From the NCBI RefSeq assembly GCF_025060755.1, contig NZ_JANYUY010000003.1:1-64000 (forward strand): a stretch of DNA of 64,000 nt, in the 5' to 3' direction. This document shows positions 35,944 through 47,588 of this stretch, one piece after another; positions within the stretch are counted from its first letter, which is position 1, and the number at the start of each line of letters is the position of its first letter. Origin of the DNA: Paenibacillus doosanensis (GTDB lineage: Bacteria; Bacillota; Bacilli; Paenibacillales; NBRC-103111). A program made the translations under genes and the position numbers. A model generated the notes under the pieces. That model was not told the origin of the DNA. It searched no databases and was given only the letters and a program-made list of their open reading frames with translations.

Positions 35944-37101
35944 ATGGAACATTTGATCAATGCCAAAGTAAAGGATATTCAAATTTCGGGCATCCGCAAA
36001 ATATCGAACCTCGTCAGCACGTACAAGGATGCGCTCACGCTGACGATCGGCCAGCCCGACTTTCCTACGCCGGATCATATTATGACGGCGGCCAAGGCGG
36101 CTATCGACGCTCATAAAACGACATATACGCCGAACCCCGGCATGCCGGAGCTCAGGCAAGCGGCGTCGGCTTTCGCGAACGGCAAATACGGTCTTCACTA
36201 CAAGCCGGAGACGGAAGTGATCGTAACGACCGGAGCGAGCCAAGCGCTCGATATTACGCTGCGCACAATTTTGGAGCCGGGCTGCGAAGTGATTTTGCCG
36301 GGGCCGATTTATCCCGGCTACGAACCGCTCGTCCGGTTATGCGGCGGAGAGCCGGTATATGTCGATACCCGGTCGAACGGCTTCAAGCTGACCGCCGAGC
36401 TGCTGGAGCCGCATATTACGGAGAAGACGCGCTGCATTATTCTGTGCTATCCGTCCAACCCGACGGGACGCGTGCTGAACGCGCGGGAGCTGGCGGACAT
36501 GGCGCGGCTGCTGGAGGAGAAGCAAATTTTCGTCATCTCCGATGAAATCTACAGCGAGCTGATCTACGACGGGCCGCATACGTCGCTGGCTACCATCGGC
36601 AATATGCGCGACAAAACGATCGTCATTAACGGCTTGTCCAAGTCGCATTCGATGACCGGCTGGCGCATCGGATTCACGTTCGCGCCCGAGTACTTGTCGC
36701 AGCATATGGTCAAGGTGCATCAATATAACGTAACCTGCGCCAGCTCGATCAGCCAATATGCGGCGCTGGAAGCGTTGACGAACGGGGTAGACGATGCGCT
36801 TCCGATGAAGCAGGCGTATATCGAGCGGCGGGATTTTGTGTACGACCGTTTGACGGAGCTGGGTTTCGAGCTGGATAAGCCGGAGGGGGCGTTCTATATG
36901 TTCCCGTCGATCGAGCGGTTCGGCTTAAGCTCCATGGAATTTACGATGAAGCTGCTTGACGAGCAGCGGGTCGCCGTCGTTCCCGGAGATGCCTTCTCGG
37001 TGTACGGCGAAGGTTATATCCGTATTTCTTACGCATACAGCATGGAAGTGCTGGAGAAAGCAATGGAACGGTTCGGAACGTTCGTCCGCGGGTTATCATA
37101 G
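35944..37101 (+). CDS. patA: Aminotransferase A (PatA), probable N-acetyl-LL-DAP aminotransferase
   Basis: A 385-residue class I PLP aminotransferase. The PLP lysine is in NGLSKSHSMTGWR near 237; YPSNPTG near 175 and SDEIYSELIYD near 200 line the cofactor pocket. It resembles Bacillus PatA. The acetylase branch of DAP/lysine synthesis needs an aminotransferase between DapH and DapL, and both of those genes lie 0.7-2 kb downstream on the other strand; the assignment to that step is inference. A terminator follows. Confidence 0.82.
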   Translation: MEHLINAKVKDIQISGIRKISNLVSTYKDALTLTIGQPDFPTPDHIMTAAKAAIDAHKTTYTPNPGMPELRQAASAFANGKYGLHYKPETEVIVTTGASQALDITLRTILEPGCEVILPGPIYPGYEPLVRLCGGEPVYVDTRSNGFKLTAELLEPHITEKTRCIILCYPSNPTGRVLNARELADMARLLEEKQIFVISDEIYSELIYDGPHTSLATIGNMRDKTIVINGLSKSHSMTGWRIGFTFAPEYLSQHMVKVHQYNVTCASSISQYAALEALTNGVDDALPMKQAYIERRDFVYDRLTELGFELDKPEGAFYMFPSIERFGLSSMEFTMKLLDEQRVAVVPGDAFSVYGEGYIRISYAYSMEVLEKAMERFGTFVRGLS

Positions 37102-37118
37102 ATTATGTTTTAAGACAG

Positions 37119-37150
37119 ACACCGGAAGCTTTGGGCTCCGGTGTTTTTTT
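37119..37150 (+). terminator. Terminator after patA
   Basis: ACACCGG-A-AGC with GCT-CCGGTGT, followed by a run of T residues. Confidence 0.88.
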
Positions 37151-37168
37151 CGTTTGTACAAACAAGTG

Positions 37169-37198
37169 TTGACATGAAACCATAAGGTTTCGTATAAT
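37169..37198 (+). promoter_or_regulatory. Strong promoter of the VOC gene
   Basis: Consensus TTGACA at 37169-37174 and TATAAT at 37193-37198 with an 18-bp spacer, in which the first operator is embedded. Confidence 0.85.
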
Positions 37199-37231
37199 AC
37201 GAAATGTGCAGATGTGAAACCTTTTGGTTTC
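37176..37231 (+). promoter_or_regulatory. Twin operator palindromes GAAACC-N4-GGTTTC
   Basis: Palindromes at 37176-37191 and 37216-37231 share arms GAAACC and GGTTTC with four-base centres (ATAA, TTTT). Their centres are 40 bp apart, close to four helical turns. The first fills the promoter spacer and the second lies just past the -10. The layout suggests a repressor, perhaps ArsR-like, binding both sites; no regulator gene is adjacent. Confidence 0.75.
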
Positions 37232-37316
37232 GTAATTAGCGCGAAGAATGAGAAGACTGCATCGAATGCATAATAATTCGAGCCGATAAACTACTATTCC
37301 GCGGGAGGAAAAGAAC

Positions 37317-37688
37317 ATGAAAAGCGCAAGTCCGTTTGTTTTTGTGGAAAATGTACGGGAGTCCGTCGATTACTATCAGTCGGTATTCGGCGGAGACGTC
37401 AAAATCTTGAACGAGCACGCCGGCAAGCTGCTTCACGCCGAGCTGCATCTGGGCGGCAGTCTGATCCATTTCTCCGATCCGTTCGGACGGGAAATTCCGG
37501 CTGGCCGCGATGTGAACATTATTTTGCAGCTGGACAGCGAAGAGGAGCTGCGTAATATTTACGAAGCTTTGCAAAAGGACGGCGAAGTGACGGTCGAGCT
37601 TCAAGATACGTTTTTCGGCGCTTTGCACGGACAGGTCCGCGATCATAAAAATCATATTAACTGGGTCATGAACTATTTCAAGAAGTGA
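37317..37688 (+). CDS. VOC-family (glyoxalase/PhnB-like) protein
   Basis: A 123-residue protein of the vicinal oxygen chelate superfamily: VENVRESVDYYQSVFGGDV at the start, AELHLGGSLIHFSDPFG in the middle, and a C-terminal DHKNHINWVMNYF typical of PhnB/3-demethylubiquinone-like members. The substrate is unknown. GGGAGGAAAAG precedes the ATG. It is monocistronic and has a near-consensus promoter overlapped by two operators, so it is likely kept off until a signal appears. Confidence 0.82.
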   Translation: MKSASPFVFVENVRESVDYYQSVFGGDVKILNEHAGKLLHAELHLGGSLIHFSDPFGREIPAGRDVNIILQLDSEEELRNIYEALQKDGEVTVELQDTFFGALHGQVRDHKNHINWVMNYFKK

Positions 37689-37720
37689 TAAGCAAGCTTC
37701 AGAAGAACGAGCAGCTAGCA

Positions 37721-37762
37721 AAAAATCTCCTTACGCCGCTTACGGCATAAGGAGATTTTTTG
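37721..37762. terminator. Bidirectional terminator between the VOC gene and dapL
   Basis: A long stem (ATCTCCTTA with TAAGGAGAT and GCCG with CGGC, loop CTTA) flanked by A6 and T6 serves both convergent genes. Confidence 0.9.
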
Positions 37763-37767
37763 CTGCA

Positions 37768-38928
37768 CTATTGTCCGGACTCGGACTTCCAGGTGAAATA
37801 GTCGCTGATCGTCGCTATAGCGAGATCGACGGCGCGTTCGTCGGGCTCGATTTTGGCATGATGCAGACCGTACGGCGTGTCGACGCCGAGCCAGAACATG
37901 AACCCGGGGATCGCTTCGAGGAAATAGCCGAAATCTTCGCCCGTCATCGCCTCGGTGCATTCGATCAGGTTCATCGCATTCGAAGCTTGAACCCAGTTCA
38001 TAAATTCTCTAGTCGTCTCTTCGTGATTGAATACTTGGCGGTAGTTAGCCCCGTAGTCGATATCGATCTTGCAGTTATAGGAAGTTTCCATACCCGCCGT
38101 AAGCGATTCGATGCGGGATTTCACCAGCGCCATCGTTTCCGCGGACAAGGTACGGATCGTTCCTTCCAGCCGCGCTGTCTCGGCGATAATATTTTGCTTG
38201 GTTCCTCCGTCGATTTTTCCGATCGTAATGACCGCGGAATCGAGCGGATTGACGTTGCGGGAGATGATCGTCTGCAATTGGCCGACGAGCTGGCAGGCGG
38301 TAATGACCATGTCGTTGGCCAAATGCGGGAATGCCGCATGACCGCCCTTGCCGGTCAAATCGATGAACAGCTCGGATGTGTTGGCGAACAAAATGCCCGG
38401 CTTGGTGGCGATCGTGCCGACAGGGTATTCCGGGGCGACATGAAGCGCCACGATTTGATCCGGCATCCAGTCCTTCAGCTCTTCGCTTTCCAGCATAGGC
38501 TTGGCTCCGCCGGGACCTTCCTCGGCCGGCTGGAAAATAAACGTGATATCGTCGCGGATCGGGTGCTGGACGAAATGCGTCAGAACGCCGAGTCCGATCG
38601 CCATATGCATATCATGTCCGCACGCGTGCATGAAGCCATCATGGGTCGAGCGGAACGCATAGCCGGTATCCTCTTTAATCGGCAGGCCGTCCATATCGGC
38701 GCGATAGCCGAATCGGCGAACGGGATTCGTTCCTTTGACCGAAACGAGAATTCCCGTCCTCCAGGTGCGGATTTCATAGCGATCCGCAGGGAGGCTGCGA
38801 ATATAATGAAGCAAATATTGCTGCGTCTTGAATTCGGCGAAGCCGGGCTCGGGAATTTGATGCAGCTCTCGGCGAATGGACACGAACGGGCTTGGATCGG
38901 CAACGATGCTTGTCTTGGTTGTTGTCAT
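37768..38928 (-). CDS. dapL: N-acetyldiaminopimelate deacetylase
   Basis: A 386-residue M20-family metallohydrolase. [16 protein letters not shown] near 101 and [11 protein letters not shown] near 136 hold the dinuclear metal ligands, with [10 protein letters not shown] near 194 in the dimerisation lid. By family and by the neighbouring dapH it removes the acetyl group from N-acetyl-LL-diaminopimelate, giving LL-DAP for wall and lysine synthesis. GGAGGCG precedes the ATG. A terminator separates it from dapH, so it may have its own promoter in the 95-bp gap. Confidence 0.9.
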   Translation of the reverse strand: MTTTKTSIVADPSPFVSIRRELHQIPEPGFAEFKTQQYLLHYIRSLPADRYEIRTWRTGILVSVKGTNPVRRFGYRADMDGLPIKEDTGYAFRSTHDGFMHACGHDMHMAIGLGVLTHFVQHPIRDDITFIFQPAEEGPGGAKPMLESEELKDWMPDQIVALHVAPEYPVGTIATKPGILFANTSELFIDLTGKGGHAAFPHLANDMVITACQLVGQLQTIISRNVNPLDSAVITIGKIDGGTKQNIIAETARLEGTIRTLSAETMALVKSRIESLTAGMETSYNCKIDIDYGANYRQVFNHEETTREFMNWVQASNAMNLIECTEAMTGEDFGYFLEAIPGFMFWLGVDTPYGLHHAKIEPDERAVDLAIATISDYFTWKSESGQ

Positions 38929-38973
38929 TGGCGAATCGCCTCCATCTATAATCTACAATAGGCTATGCAATAA

Positions 38974-39015
38974 ACAAAAAGCCCGGCGATATACGCCGAG
39001 CTTCGATTGCCGGGC
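38974..39015 (-). terminator. Minus-strand terminator between dapH and dapL
   Basis: Read on the minus strand, GCCCGGC at 39015-39009 pairs with GCCGGGC at 38987-38981 and is followed by TTTTTG. It should limit read-through from dapH. Confidence 0.7.
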
Positions 39016-39023
39016 ACCGATAA

Positions 39024-39734
39024 TTACAGAGTGCGCAGGTCTTGCAAAATTTCGGTTTTGGATTTTGTTTTGGCGTCTACGGTTTTGATGACGCGCGCAG
39101 GAGCGCCGGCGACTACCGTATTCTCGGGAACGTCGACCGTTACGACGGCGCCCGCTGCAACGACGGAGCCTTTGCCGATGCGCACGCCTTCGAGAATAAC
39201 CGCATTGGCGCCTACCAGCACGTCGTCTTCGATCACGACCGGCTGAGCGGAAGGAGGCTCGATGACGCCTGCGACGACGGAACCGGCTCCGATATGGCAC
39301 ATCGCGCCGATTTTGGCGCGGCCGCCGACGACGACGTTCATGTCGATCATCGTGCCTGCGCCGATGGAAGCGCCGATGTTGATGGAAGCGCCCATCATAA
39401 TAATCGCGTTATCGCCGATAGCCACTTTATCGCGAATGATTGCGCCGGGCTCAATGCGGGCATTGATGGTTTTCAAGTCGAGCGTCGGAATAGCCGAGTT
39501 GCGGCGGTCGTTTTCTACGACGAAGTCTTCGATTTTTCCTTCGTTTTGATCAAGCGCTTGTTTCACGTCGGTCCATTCGCCGAACAGCACGCCGCTTTTG
39601 CCGGAAATAAACGATTTGATCGCCGATCCGAAATCGATCGATTCCAAATCGCCCTTTACATATACTTTCACCGGGGTTTTCTTCGTGCTTGTTTTAATAA
39701 AGTTAATAACTTCTTCCGTGTTCATTTCCAACAT
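39024..39734 (-). CDS. dapH: Tetrahydrodipicolinate N-acetyltransferase
   Basis: A 236-residue left-handed beta-helix acyltransferase with an N-terminal DapH domain (about 1-85) and hexapeptide repeats ([20 protein letters not shown] and onward). It acetylates L-2,3,4,5-tetrahydrodipicolinate using acetyl-CoA, opening the acetylase branch of DAP synthesis. ATG 39734 is about 14 bases from AAGGAG, which is long; ATG 39725 is an in-frame alternative. A minus-strand promoter lies at 39814-39842. Confidence 0.92.
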   Translation of the reverse strand: MLEMNTEEVINFIKTSTKKTPVKVYVKGDLESIDFGSAIKSFISGKSGVLFGEWTDVKQALDQNEGKIEDFVVENDRRNSAIPTLDLKTINARIEPGAIIRDKVAIGDNAIIMMGASINIGASIGAGTMIDMNVVVGGRAKIGAMCHIGAGSVVAGVIEPPSAQPVVIEDDVLVGANAVILEGVRIGKGSVVAAGAVVTVDVPENTVVAGAPARVIKTVDAKTKSKTEILQDLRTL

Positions 39735-39813
39735 ATTCTTTATTCCAACTCCTTATGTAAAATAACGCGCGCCCGCACAAGGCGGGATGCTTCGAACGAA
39801 ATCATTCCTTTCC

Positions 39814-39842
39814 TTTATAGCATAAATGACGTGTTCTAGCAA
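39814..39842 (-). promoter_or_regulatory. Predicted promoter of dapH
   Basis: On the minus strand TTGCTA at 39842-39837 and TATAAA at 39819-39814 have a 17-bp spacer. The leader of about 80 nt contains a CCCGC/GCGGG hairpin. Confidence 0.65.
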
Positions 39843-39850
39843 TGTGCCCG

Positions 39851-39892
39851 CTCGACAATCATCGACAGTTGCTATTGACAGCCGATGTCGAA
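39851..39892. promoter_or_regulatory. Candidate Spo0A box cluster between dapH and pyrR
   Basis: CTCGACA at 39851-39857 and ATCGACA at 39861-39867 are tandem, 3 bp apart, each 6 of 7 to the reverse Spo0A box TTCGACA. A perfect TGTCGAA lies at 39886-39892 inside the pyrR promoter spacer. Tandem boxes with a 3-bp gap are the normal Spo0A dimer layout. Confidence 0.4.
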
Positions 39893-39903
39893 CGTGGGAT
39901 AAT
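39875..39903 (+). promoter_or_regulatory. Sigma-A promoter of the pyr operon
   Basis: TTGACA at 39875-39880 and GATAAT at 39898-39903 with a 17-bp spacer. Confidence 0.82.
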
Positions 39904-39920
39904 ACTCGTAACTGAATAGC

Positions 39921-41574
<1,654 letters not shown>

Positions 41575-41668
41575 CGGTCATCCCGCCGGATAACGAGCCA
41601 GTTAACAACGATTGGGCACAATAGTAGCAAAATATATAGTATGAAATAAACAAGTCAGGGAGGGTATT

Positions 41669-42952
41669 ATGGGAATCTGGATCTTAAACGCACAAGTTGT
41701 CGCTTCAGGCAATGAGCTGGAGACGCGGCATATTCTGGTGGAAGGCAATACGATTGAGAGCATTATCGACGCGGCAAGCGGTCAGCCGGATACGGCGGGC
41801 CACACGGTCGTGGATGCGGCGGGCAAGCTGCTTGCGCCGGGGCTGATCGATATGCACGTACACCTTCGCGATCCCGGCTTCGAACATAAGGAAACGATCG
41901 CAACGGGGACGCGCTCCGCGGCTCGCGGCGGTTTTACGACGATCGCCTGCATGCCGAATACGCGCCCGGTTATCGATACGGTGGAGACGGTTCAATATGT
42001 GCTGGACAAGGCCAAGACGGAAGGCGTCGTACGCGTGCTTCCTTACGGATGCATCACGAAGAACGAGCTGGGTCGCGAGCTGACCGACTTCGACGCGCTG
42101 AAAGCGGCCGGCGTCATCGGCTACACGGACGACGGAGTAGGCGTGCAGAGTGCGCAAATGATGAAGGACGCGATGGCCAAAGCGGCGTCGATCGGACTGC
42201 CCGTCATTGCCCACTGCGAAGACAACACCCTGGTCGAGGGCGCTTGGGTAAGCGAAGGCGCTTTTTCCAAAAAGCACGGCTTGAAAGGCATTCCGAACGA
42301 GTCGGAAGCGATCCATGTCGGCCGTGATATTTTGCTGGCTGAAGCGACGGGCGTACATTATCATGTCTGTCATGTCAGCACAGAGCAATCGGTGCGCTTG
42401 ATCCGCCATGCGAAGCAATTCGGCATCAACGTAACCGCAGAGGTATGCCCGCATCATCTGCTGCTCTCGGACGAAGATATCCCGGGCATGGACGCTAACT
42501 GGAAAATGAATCCGCCGCTTCGCACGCCGCGCGATGTGCAGGCTTGTATCGAAGGGCTGCTGGACGGCACGATCGACATCGTCGTCACGGACCATGCTCC
42601 GCACAGCGAGGAAGAGAAGGCGCGCGGCGTCGATCTGGCTCCGTTCGGCATCGTCGGATTCGAAACGGCGTTCCCGCTCTTGTACACCAAATTCGTCGCT
42701 ACGGGACAATGGACGCTGCAGTTCCTGGTCGATAAAATGACCAAGCTGCCGGCCCAAGTATTCGGTCTGAAGCAGGGCACTCTCGAAGTAGGCAAAACGG
42801 CGGATCTGACGATCATCGATCTGGAACAGGAGAAGGAAGTCAATCCGGCAGAGTTCGCTTCCAAAGGACGCAATACGCCGTTTACCGGCTGGAAGCTGAA
42901 AGGCTGGCCCGCTTGGACGATGGTGGACGGCAAAGTCGTCTGGTCCGAATAA
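41669..42952 (+). CDS. pyrC: Dihydroorotase
   Basis: A 427-residue amidohydrolase that cyclises carbamoyl aspartate. Zinc ligands are in [10 protein letters not shown] near 60, CHVSTEQS near 235 and [12 protein letters not shown] near 307. The class I type is typical of Gram-positives. GGGAGGGT precedes the ATG. The gap after it (42953-43055) carries a CCGCG/CGCGG hairpin without a useful T-run. Confidence 0.96.
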   Translation: MGIWILNAQVVASGNELETRHILVEGNTIESIIDAASGQPDTAGHTVVDAAGKLLAPGLIDMHVHLRDPGFEHKETIATGTRSAARGGFTTIACMPNTRPVIDTVETVQYVLDKAKTEGVVRVLPYGCITKNELGRELTDFDALKAAGVIGYTDDGVGVQSAQMMKDAMAKAASIGLPVIAHCEDNTLVEGAWVSEGAFSKKHGLKGIPNESEAIHVGRDILLAEATGVHYHVCHVSTEQSVRLIRHAKQFGINVTAEVCPHHLLLSDEDIPGMDANWKMNPPLRTPRDVQACIEGLLDGTIDIVVTDHAPHSEEEKARGVDLAPFGIVGFETAFPLLYTKFVATGQWTLQFLVDKMTKLPAQVFGLKQGTLEVGKTADLTIIDLEQEKEVNPAEFASKGRNTPFTGWKLKGWPAWTMVDGKVVWSE

Positions 42953-43055
42953 TAATCGGAATACACATAAGCGTTACAAATCAAACGGTTATTCCCCTCC
43001 GCGGTTAACGCGGTTTACACATAGGATTGTACACAAAGATAAGGAGTTGAAGACG

Positions 43056-44243
43056 ATGCAGGCAAGGTTGTTGTTGGAAGACGGCACGTTATTTACCGGA
43101 ACGGCATTCGGCAGCGAAGGCGAATCGACGGGTGAGGTCGTTTTTAATACAGGGATTACAGGGTATCAAGAGGTGTTGTCGGACCCTTCGTATTGCGGTC
43201 AAATCGTGACGATGACGTACCCTTTGATCGGGAACTACGGGATTACGAGAGACGATTTCGAATCGATCCGTCCGTTCGTTCACGGCTTTGTCGTACGCGA
43301 GCATGAGACGGTGCCAAGCAACTGGAGAGCGGAATATTCGGTAGACAGCCTGCTTAAAGAGTACGGCATTATCGGCATCAGCGGCATCGATACCCGCATG
43401 CTGACCCGCCGCATTCGTCATCACGGGGTAATGAAAGGGCTCTTGACAACATCGAACAAATCGGTCGCCGAGCTGATGGAGCAGCTGCAGGCGAATCCGC
43501 TGATGATCGATCAAGTTTCCCGCGTGTCCACCAAGAGCGTATTCAGCTGCCCGGGCTCCAAAGAGCGCGTCGTCGTCGTCGATTTCGGCGCGAAGACAGG
43601 CATTATCCGCGACTTGTCGAGCCGCGGCTGCGATGTGGTTGTCGTGCCGCAAGATACGACGGCCGAGCAAATCCGCCGCTTGGCTCCGGACGGCATCATG
43701 CTGTCGAACGGCCCTGGGGATCCGAAGGACGTGCCTCACGCGGCCAAAATGATTTCCGAAATTCTCGGCGAATACCCGATCTTCGGTATTTGTCTTGGTC
43801 ATCAGCTGCTGGCTCTGGCTTGCGGAGCCGATACGGAGAAGCTGAAATTCGGTCATCGCGGCGGCAACCATCCGGTGAAAGACTTGAAGACGAACCGCTG
43901 CTACATTACTTCGCAAAACCACGGTTATACGGTTAACGATGCTTCCATCGCCGGCACGGAGCTGGAAGTGACGCATATCAACAACAACGACGGCACTGTC
44001 GAAGGATTGAAACATAAGAAGCATGCTGCATTCTCGGTCCAATACCATCCTGAGGCGGCTCCGGGGCCTTACGACTCCAGCTATCTGTTCGATGATTTCA
44101 TTGCCATGATCCGCGAATTCAAACAAGCGAAGCCGGCGCTTCCGAGACAAGCGCAAATTTCCGCCGCTTCCAAGCAAGGTCTGGAGCCTGCGGGCGCTGC
44201 TGCCCCTGCATCGAAAGGAGAACTGCACTATGCCAAAAAATAA
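43056..44243 (+). CDS. carA: Carbamoyl phosphate synthetase small subunit
   Basis: A 395-residue glutamine amidotransferase subunit that supplies ammonia to CarB. The class I GATase domain has the nucleophile Cys246 in FGICLGHQ and the His/Glu pair in [10 protein letters not shown]. The C-terminus has an Ala/Pro-rich extension of about 30 residues. ATG 43056 has AAGGAG nine bases upstream; TTG 43047 would fall on that site. It overlaps carB by 14 bp. Confidence 0.95.
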   Translation: MQARLLLEDGTLFTGTAFGSEGESTGEVVFNTGITGYQEVLSDPSYCGQIVTMTYPLIGNYGITRDDFESIRPFVHGFVVREHETVPSNWRAEYSVDSLLKEYGIIGISGIDTRMLTRRIRHHGVMKGLLTTSNKSVAELMEQLQANPLMIDQVSRVSTKSVFSCPGSKERVVVVDFGAKTGIIRDLSSRGCDVVVVPQDTTAEQIRRLAPDGIMLSNGPGDPKDVPHAAKMISEILGEYPIFGICLGHQLLALACGADTEKLKFGHRGGNHPVKDLKTNRCYITSQNHGYTVNDASIAGTELEVTHINNNDGTVEGLKHKKHAAFSVQYHPEAAPGPYDSSYLFDDFIAMIREFKQAKPALPRQAQISAASKQGLEPAGAAAPASKGELHYAKK

Positions 44244-47200
44244 TAGCTTGAAAAAAATATTAGTTATCGGTTCCGGTCCGATCGTCATCGGACAAGCGGC
44301 TGAGTTCGACTATGCCGGTACTCAGGCTTGCCAAGCCTTGAAAGAAGAAGGAATGGAAGTCGTGCTGATCAACAGCAACCCGGCTACGATCATGACGGAT
44401 ACGAATATGGCGGACAAGGTATACATCGAGCCGATCACGCTGGACTTCGTAACCCAGATCATTCGTCAGGAGCGTCCCGACGGCTTGCTGCCGACGCTAG
44501 GCGGGCAAACGGGCCTCAACATGGCCGTAGAACTGGCGCGCGCCGGCGTGCTGGAGCGCGAGAACGTGAAGCTGCTCGGCACGCAGCTTACCGCGATCGA
44601 GAAAGCGGAGGACCGCGACTTGTTCCGCGATTTGATGCGCGAGCTGGAGCAGCCGGTTCCGGACAGCACCATCGTCACGACCGTGAAGGAAGCCGTAGAT
44701 TTCGCCAATGAGATCGGTTATCCGATCATCGTGCGTCCGGCTTATACGCTCGGCGGCACCGGCGGCGGCATTTGCGCGAACGAAGAAGAGCTGCTGGAGA
44801 CGGTAGCTTCCGGTATCCGCTACAGCCCGATCGGCCAATGTCTGATCGAGAAAAGCATCGCCGGCATGAAGGAAGTCGAATACGAAGTGATGCGCGACGC
44901 CAACGACAACTGTATCGTCGTATGTAACATGGAAAACTTCGATCCGGTGGGCGTGCATACCGGCGACAGTATCGTCGTGGCGCCTAGCCAGACGCTGTCC
45001 GACCGCGAATATCAAATGCTGCGTTCGGCATCGCTGAAAATTATCCGCGCTTTGAATATCGAAGGCGGATGTAACGTGCAATTCGCGCTGGACCCGTTCA
45101 GCTATCAATACTATGTCATCGAGGTAAACCCGCGCGTCAGCCGTTCCTCGGCGCTTGCTTCCAAAGCAACCGGTTATCCGATTGCCAAAATGGCGGCGAA
45201 AATCGCGATCGGTTATACGCTCGATGAAATCATCAACCCGGTTACGGGACAAACCTATGCATGCTTTGAGCCGACGCTCGACTACATCGTATCGAAAATT
45301 CCTCGCTGGCCGTTCGACAAATTTACGGCGGCGAACCGCAAGCTCGGCACGCAAATGAAGGCGACTGGCGAAGTGATGGCCATCGGCCGCACGTTCGAGG
45401 AATCGATTCATAAAGCGATCCGTTCGCTCGAAATCGGCGTTCACCGCCTCTATCTGAAAGAAACCGACCTGCTCGACCAAGAGACGCTGGAAACGCGTCT
45501 GGCGAAGCCGGATGACGAGCGGATGTTCCTGATCGCCGAAGCGTTCCGCCGCGGCTACACGCTCCAGCAAATCCAGGATTTGACCAAGATCGACTGGTGG
45601 TTCTTGAGCAAGCTCGAAGGGCTGATTCAATTCGAGGAGCAGCTGCTGCAGCCCGAATTGACGGAAGAGCTGCTGTATCAAGCGAAGCGCAAAGGGTTCA
45701 CGGACCGCGCGATCGCCGAAATCCGCAGCAATGCGGGTAACGGGCTCAACTTTACGCAAGAAGCCGACATCCGCGCATACCGTCTCAGCTTGAACTTGAA
45801 GCCGGTTTACAAAATGGTCGATACTTGCGCGGCCGAGTTCGAAGCGACGACGCCTTACTACTACTCGACATACGAGACCGAAGACGAAGTGAAGGAAACG
45901 ACCAAGCAAAAAGTCGTCGTCTTAGGCTCCGGCCCGATCCGGATCGGCCAAGGGATCGAGTTCGACTATTCTACCGTGCACGCGGTATGGGCGATCCAGG
46001 CGGCAGGCTATGAAGCGGTTATTATCAACAACAATCCGGAAACCGTATCGACGGACTTTAACACATCGGACCGTCTGTATTTCGAGCCGCTGTTCTTCGA
46101 AGACGTCATGAACGTGATCGAGCATGAGAAGCCGATCGGCGTTATCGTTCAATTCGGCGGTCAAACGGCGATTAACCTGGCGGCTCCGCTGGCCAAGGCA
46201 GGCGTGAAAATTCTCGGTACCGATCTGGAAAACATCGATGCGGCCGAAGACCGCAAAAAGTTCGAAGCGCTGCTGCGCGGCTTGAACATTGCGCAGCCTC
46301 CGGGCGGCACGGTCACATCCGTCGATCAAGCGGTCGGCATGGCTTCGAGATTCGGCTACCCTGTGCTCGTTCGTCCATCGTACGTATTGGGCGGCCGGGC
46401 GATGGAAATCGTTTATTCCGACGAAGAGCTGCTGAGCTACATGGAATATGCGGTCAAAATCAATCCGGAGCATCCGGTACTGATCGACCGTTATATGCTC
46501 GGCAAAGAGGTCGAGGTTGACGCGATTTGCGATAAAGACACCGTATTGATCCCGGGCATCATGGAGCATGTCGAAAGAGCGGGCGTTCACTCCGGAGACT
46601 CCATCGCCGTCTATCCGCCGCAAACGATCTCGGAGGACATCAAGCAGCAAATTATCGACATTACGACGAAGATCGCCAGAGGGCTGCAAGTCGTAGGTCT
46701 GGTGAACATCCAGTTCGTTATTTATCAAGACCAGGCATATGTTATCGAAGTGAATCCGCGCTCCTCCAGAACGGTGCCGTTCTTGAGCAAAGTAACGAAG
46801 ATTCCGATGGCGAACGTAGCGACAAGACTCATTATGGGCGAGAAATTGGCCGATATGGGCTATCAGACGGGCTTGTGGCCGGAAGACGAGTACGTATCGG
46901 TCAAAGTTCCGGTATTCTCCTTCGCCAAGCTGCGCCGCGTAGATACGACGCTCGGACCGGAAATGAAATCGACGGGCGAAGTTATGGGCCGCGACCATAC
47001 GTTTGCCAAAGCGTTGTACAAAGGGCTGATCGGCTCCGGAATGAAAATTCCGCCGACAGGCGCCATTATTGCCACGGTAGCGGATAAAGATAAAGCGGAA
47101 GCGATCGAAATATTGACCGGCTTCTACAACCTCGGATATAAAATCGTAGCGACAGGCGGTACGGCCAAGGCGCTGGAAGAAGCCGGATTGCATGTTACTC

Positions 47201-47445
47201 ATGTGAACAAGCTGAGCGAAGGATCGCCGAACATTCTCGACCTGATCCGCAACGGCGAAGCCCACTTCGTCGTCAATACGCTGACCAAAGGCAAGACGCC
47301 GGAGCGCGACGGATTCCGCATCCGCCGTGAAGCGGTAGAGAACGGCGTCGTGTGCATGACCTCGCTGGATACGGTAAGAGCGCTGTGGCATATGCTGGAA
47401 GCGATCAATTTCCAATCGAGACCGATGCCTGCGCATCACGCATAA
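44230..47445 (+). CDS. carB: Carbamoyl phosphate synthetase large subunit
   Basis: A 1071-residue enzyme with two homologous ATP-grasp halves (about 1-400 and 550-930), an oligomerisation domain between them, and a C-terminal MGS allosteric domain ([18 protein letters not shown] near 980). Each half carries GQ and EVNPR(V/S)SR metal/ATP motifs. It makes carbamoyl phosphate for pyrimidines and possibly arginine. AAGGAG precedes the ATG inside carA. Confidence 0.97.
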   Translation: MPKNNSLKKILVIGSGPIVIGQAAEFDYAGTQACQALKEEGMEVVLINSNPATIMTDTNMADKVYIEPITLDFVTQIIRQERPDGLLPTLGGQTGLNMAVELARAGVLERENVKLLGTQLTAIEKAEDRDLFRDLMRELEQPVPDSTIVTTVKEAVDFANEIGYPIIVRPAYTLGGTGGGICANEEELLETVASGIRYSPIGQCLIEKSIAGMKEVEYEVMRDANDNCIVVCNMENFDPVGVHTGDSIVVAPSQTLSDREYQMLRSASLKIIRALNIEGGCNVQFALDPFSYQYYVIEVNPRVSRSSALASKATGYPIAKMAAKIAIGYTLDEIINPVTGQTYACFEPTLDYIVSKIPRWPFDKFTAANRKLGTQMKATGEVMAIGRTFEESIHKAIRSLEIGVHRLYLKETDLLDQETLETRLAKPDDERMFLIAEAFRRGYTLQQIQDLTKIDWWFLSKLEGLIQFEEQLLQPELTEELLYQAKRKGFTDRAIAEIRSNAGNGLNFTQEADIRAYRLSLNLKPVYKMVDTCAAEFEATTPYYYSTYETEDEVKETTKQKVVVLGSGPIRIGQGIEFDYSTVHAVWAIQAAGYEAVIINNNPETVSTDFNTSDRLYFEPLFFEDVMNVIEHEKPIGVIVQFGGQTAINLAAPLAKAGVKILGTDLENIDAAEDRKKFEALLRGLNIAQPPGGTVTSVDQAVGMASRFGYPVLVRPSYVLGGRAMEIVYSDEELLSYMEYAVKINPEHPVLIDRYMLGKEVEVDAICDKDTVLIPGIMEHVERAGVHSGDSIAVYPPQTISEDIKQQIIDITTKIARGLQVVGLVNIQFVIYQDQAYVIEVNPRSSRTVPFLSKVTKIPMANVATRLIMGEKLADMGYQTGLWPEDEYVSVKVPVFSFAKLRRVDTTLGPEMKSTGEVMGRDHTFAKALYKGLIGSGMKIPPTGAIIATVADKDKAEAIEILTGFYNLGYKIVATGGTAKALEEAGLHVTHVNKLSEGSPNILDLIRNGEAHFVVNTLTKGKTPERDGFRIRREAVENGVVCMTSLDTVRALWHMLEAINFQSRPMPAHHA

Positions 47446-47458
47446 TAAATAACCTATC

Positions 47459-47507
47459 GATTAGCACAGTAACCCGGGACTGCAAACGGAGGGATGCTGT
47501 GCTAATC
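47459..47507 (+). other. 11-bp inverted repeat between carB and pyrF
   Basis: GATTAGCACAG at 47459-47469 pairs perfectly with CTGTGCTAATC at 47497-47507 around a 27-nt loop. No T-run follows. It could be an mRNA-processing or stability element, or a protein site; it lies where pyrK and pyrD are found in related operons. Confidence 0.6.
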
Positions 47508-47588
47508 CCTTGATTAGGCTCGCGAAGAGTTGGCGAAAAGAGTGGTACGCTTTTTGACCAAACCGAACTTTTTTATGGGAGGTACACG

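Noticed and set aside
45922-47439. 505-codon open frame antisense to carB, with a second of 470 codons at 44497-45909
   Set aside because: Shadows of the carB codon pattern; no family resemblance and no initiation signals.
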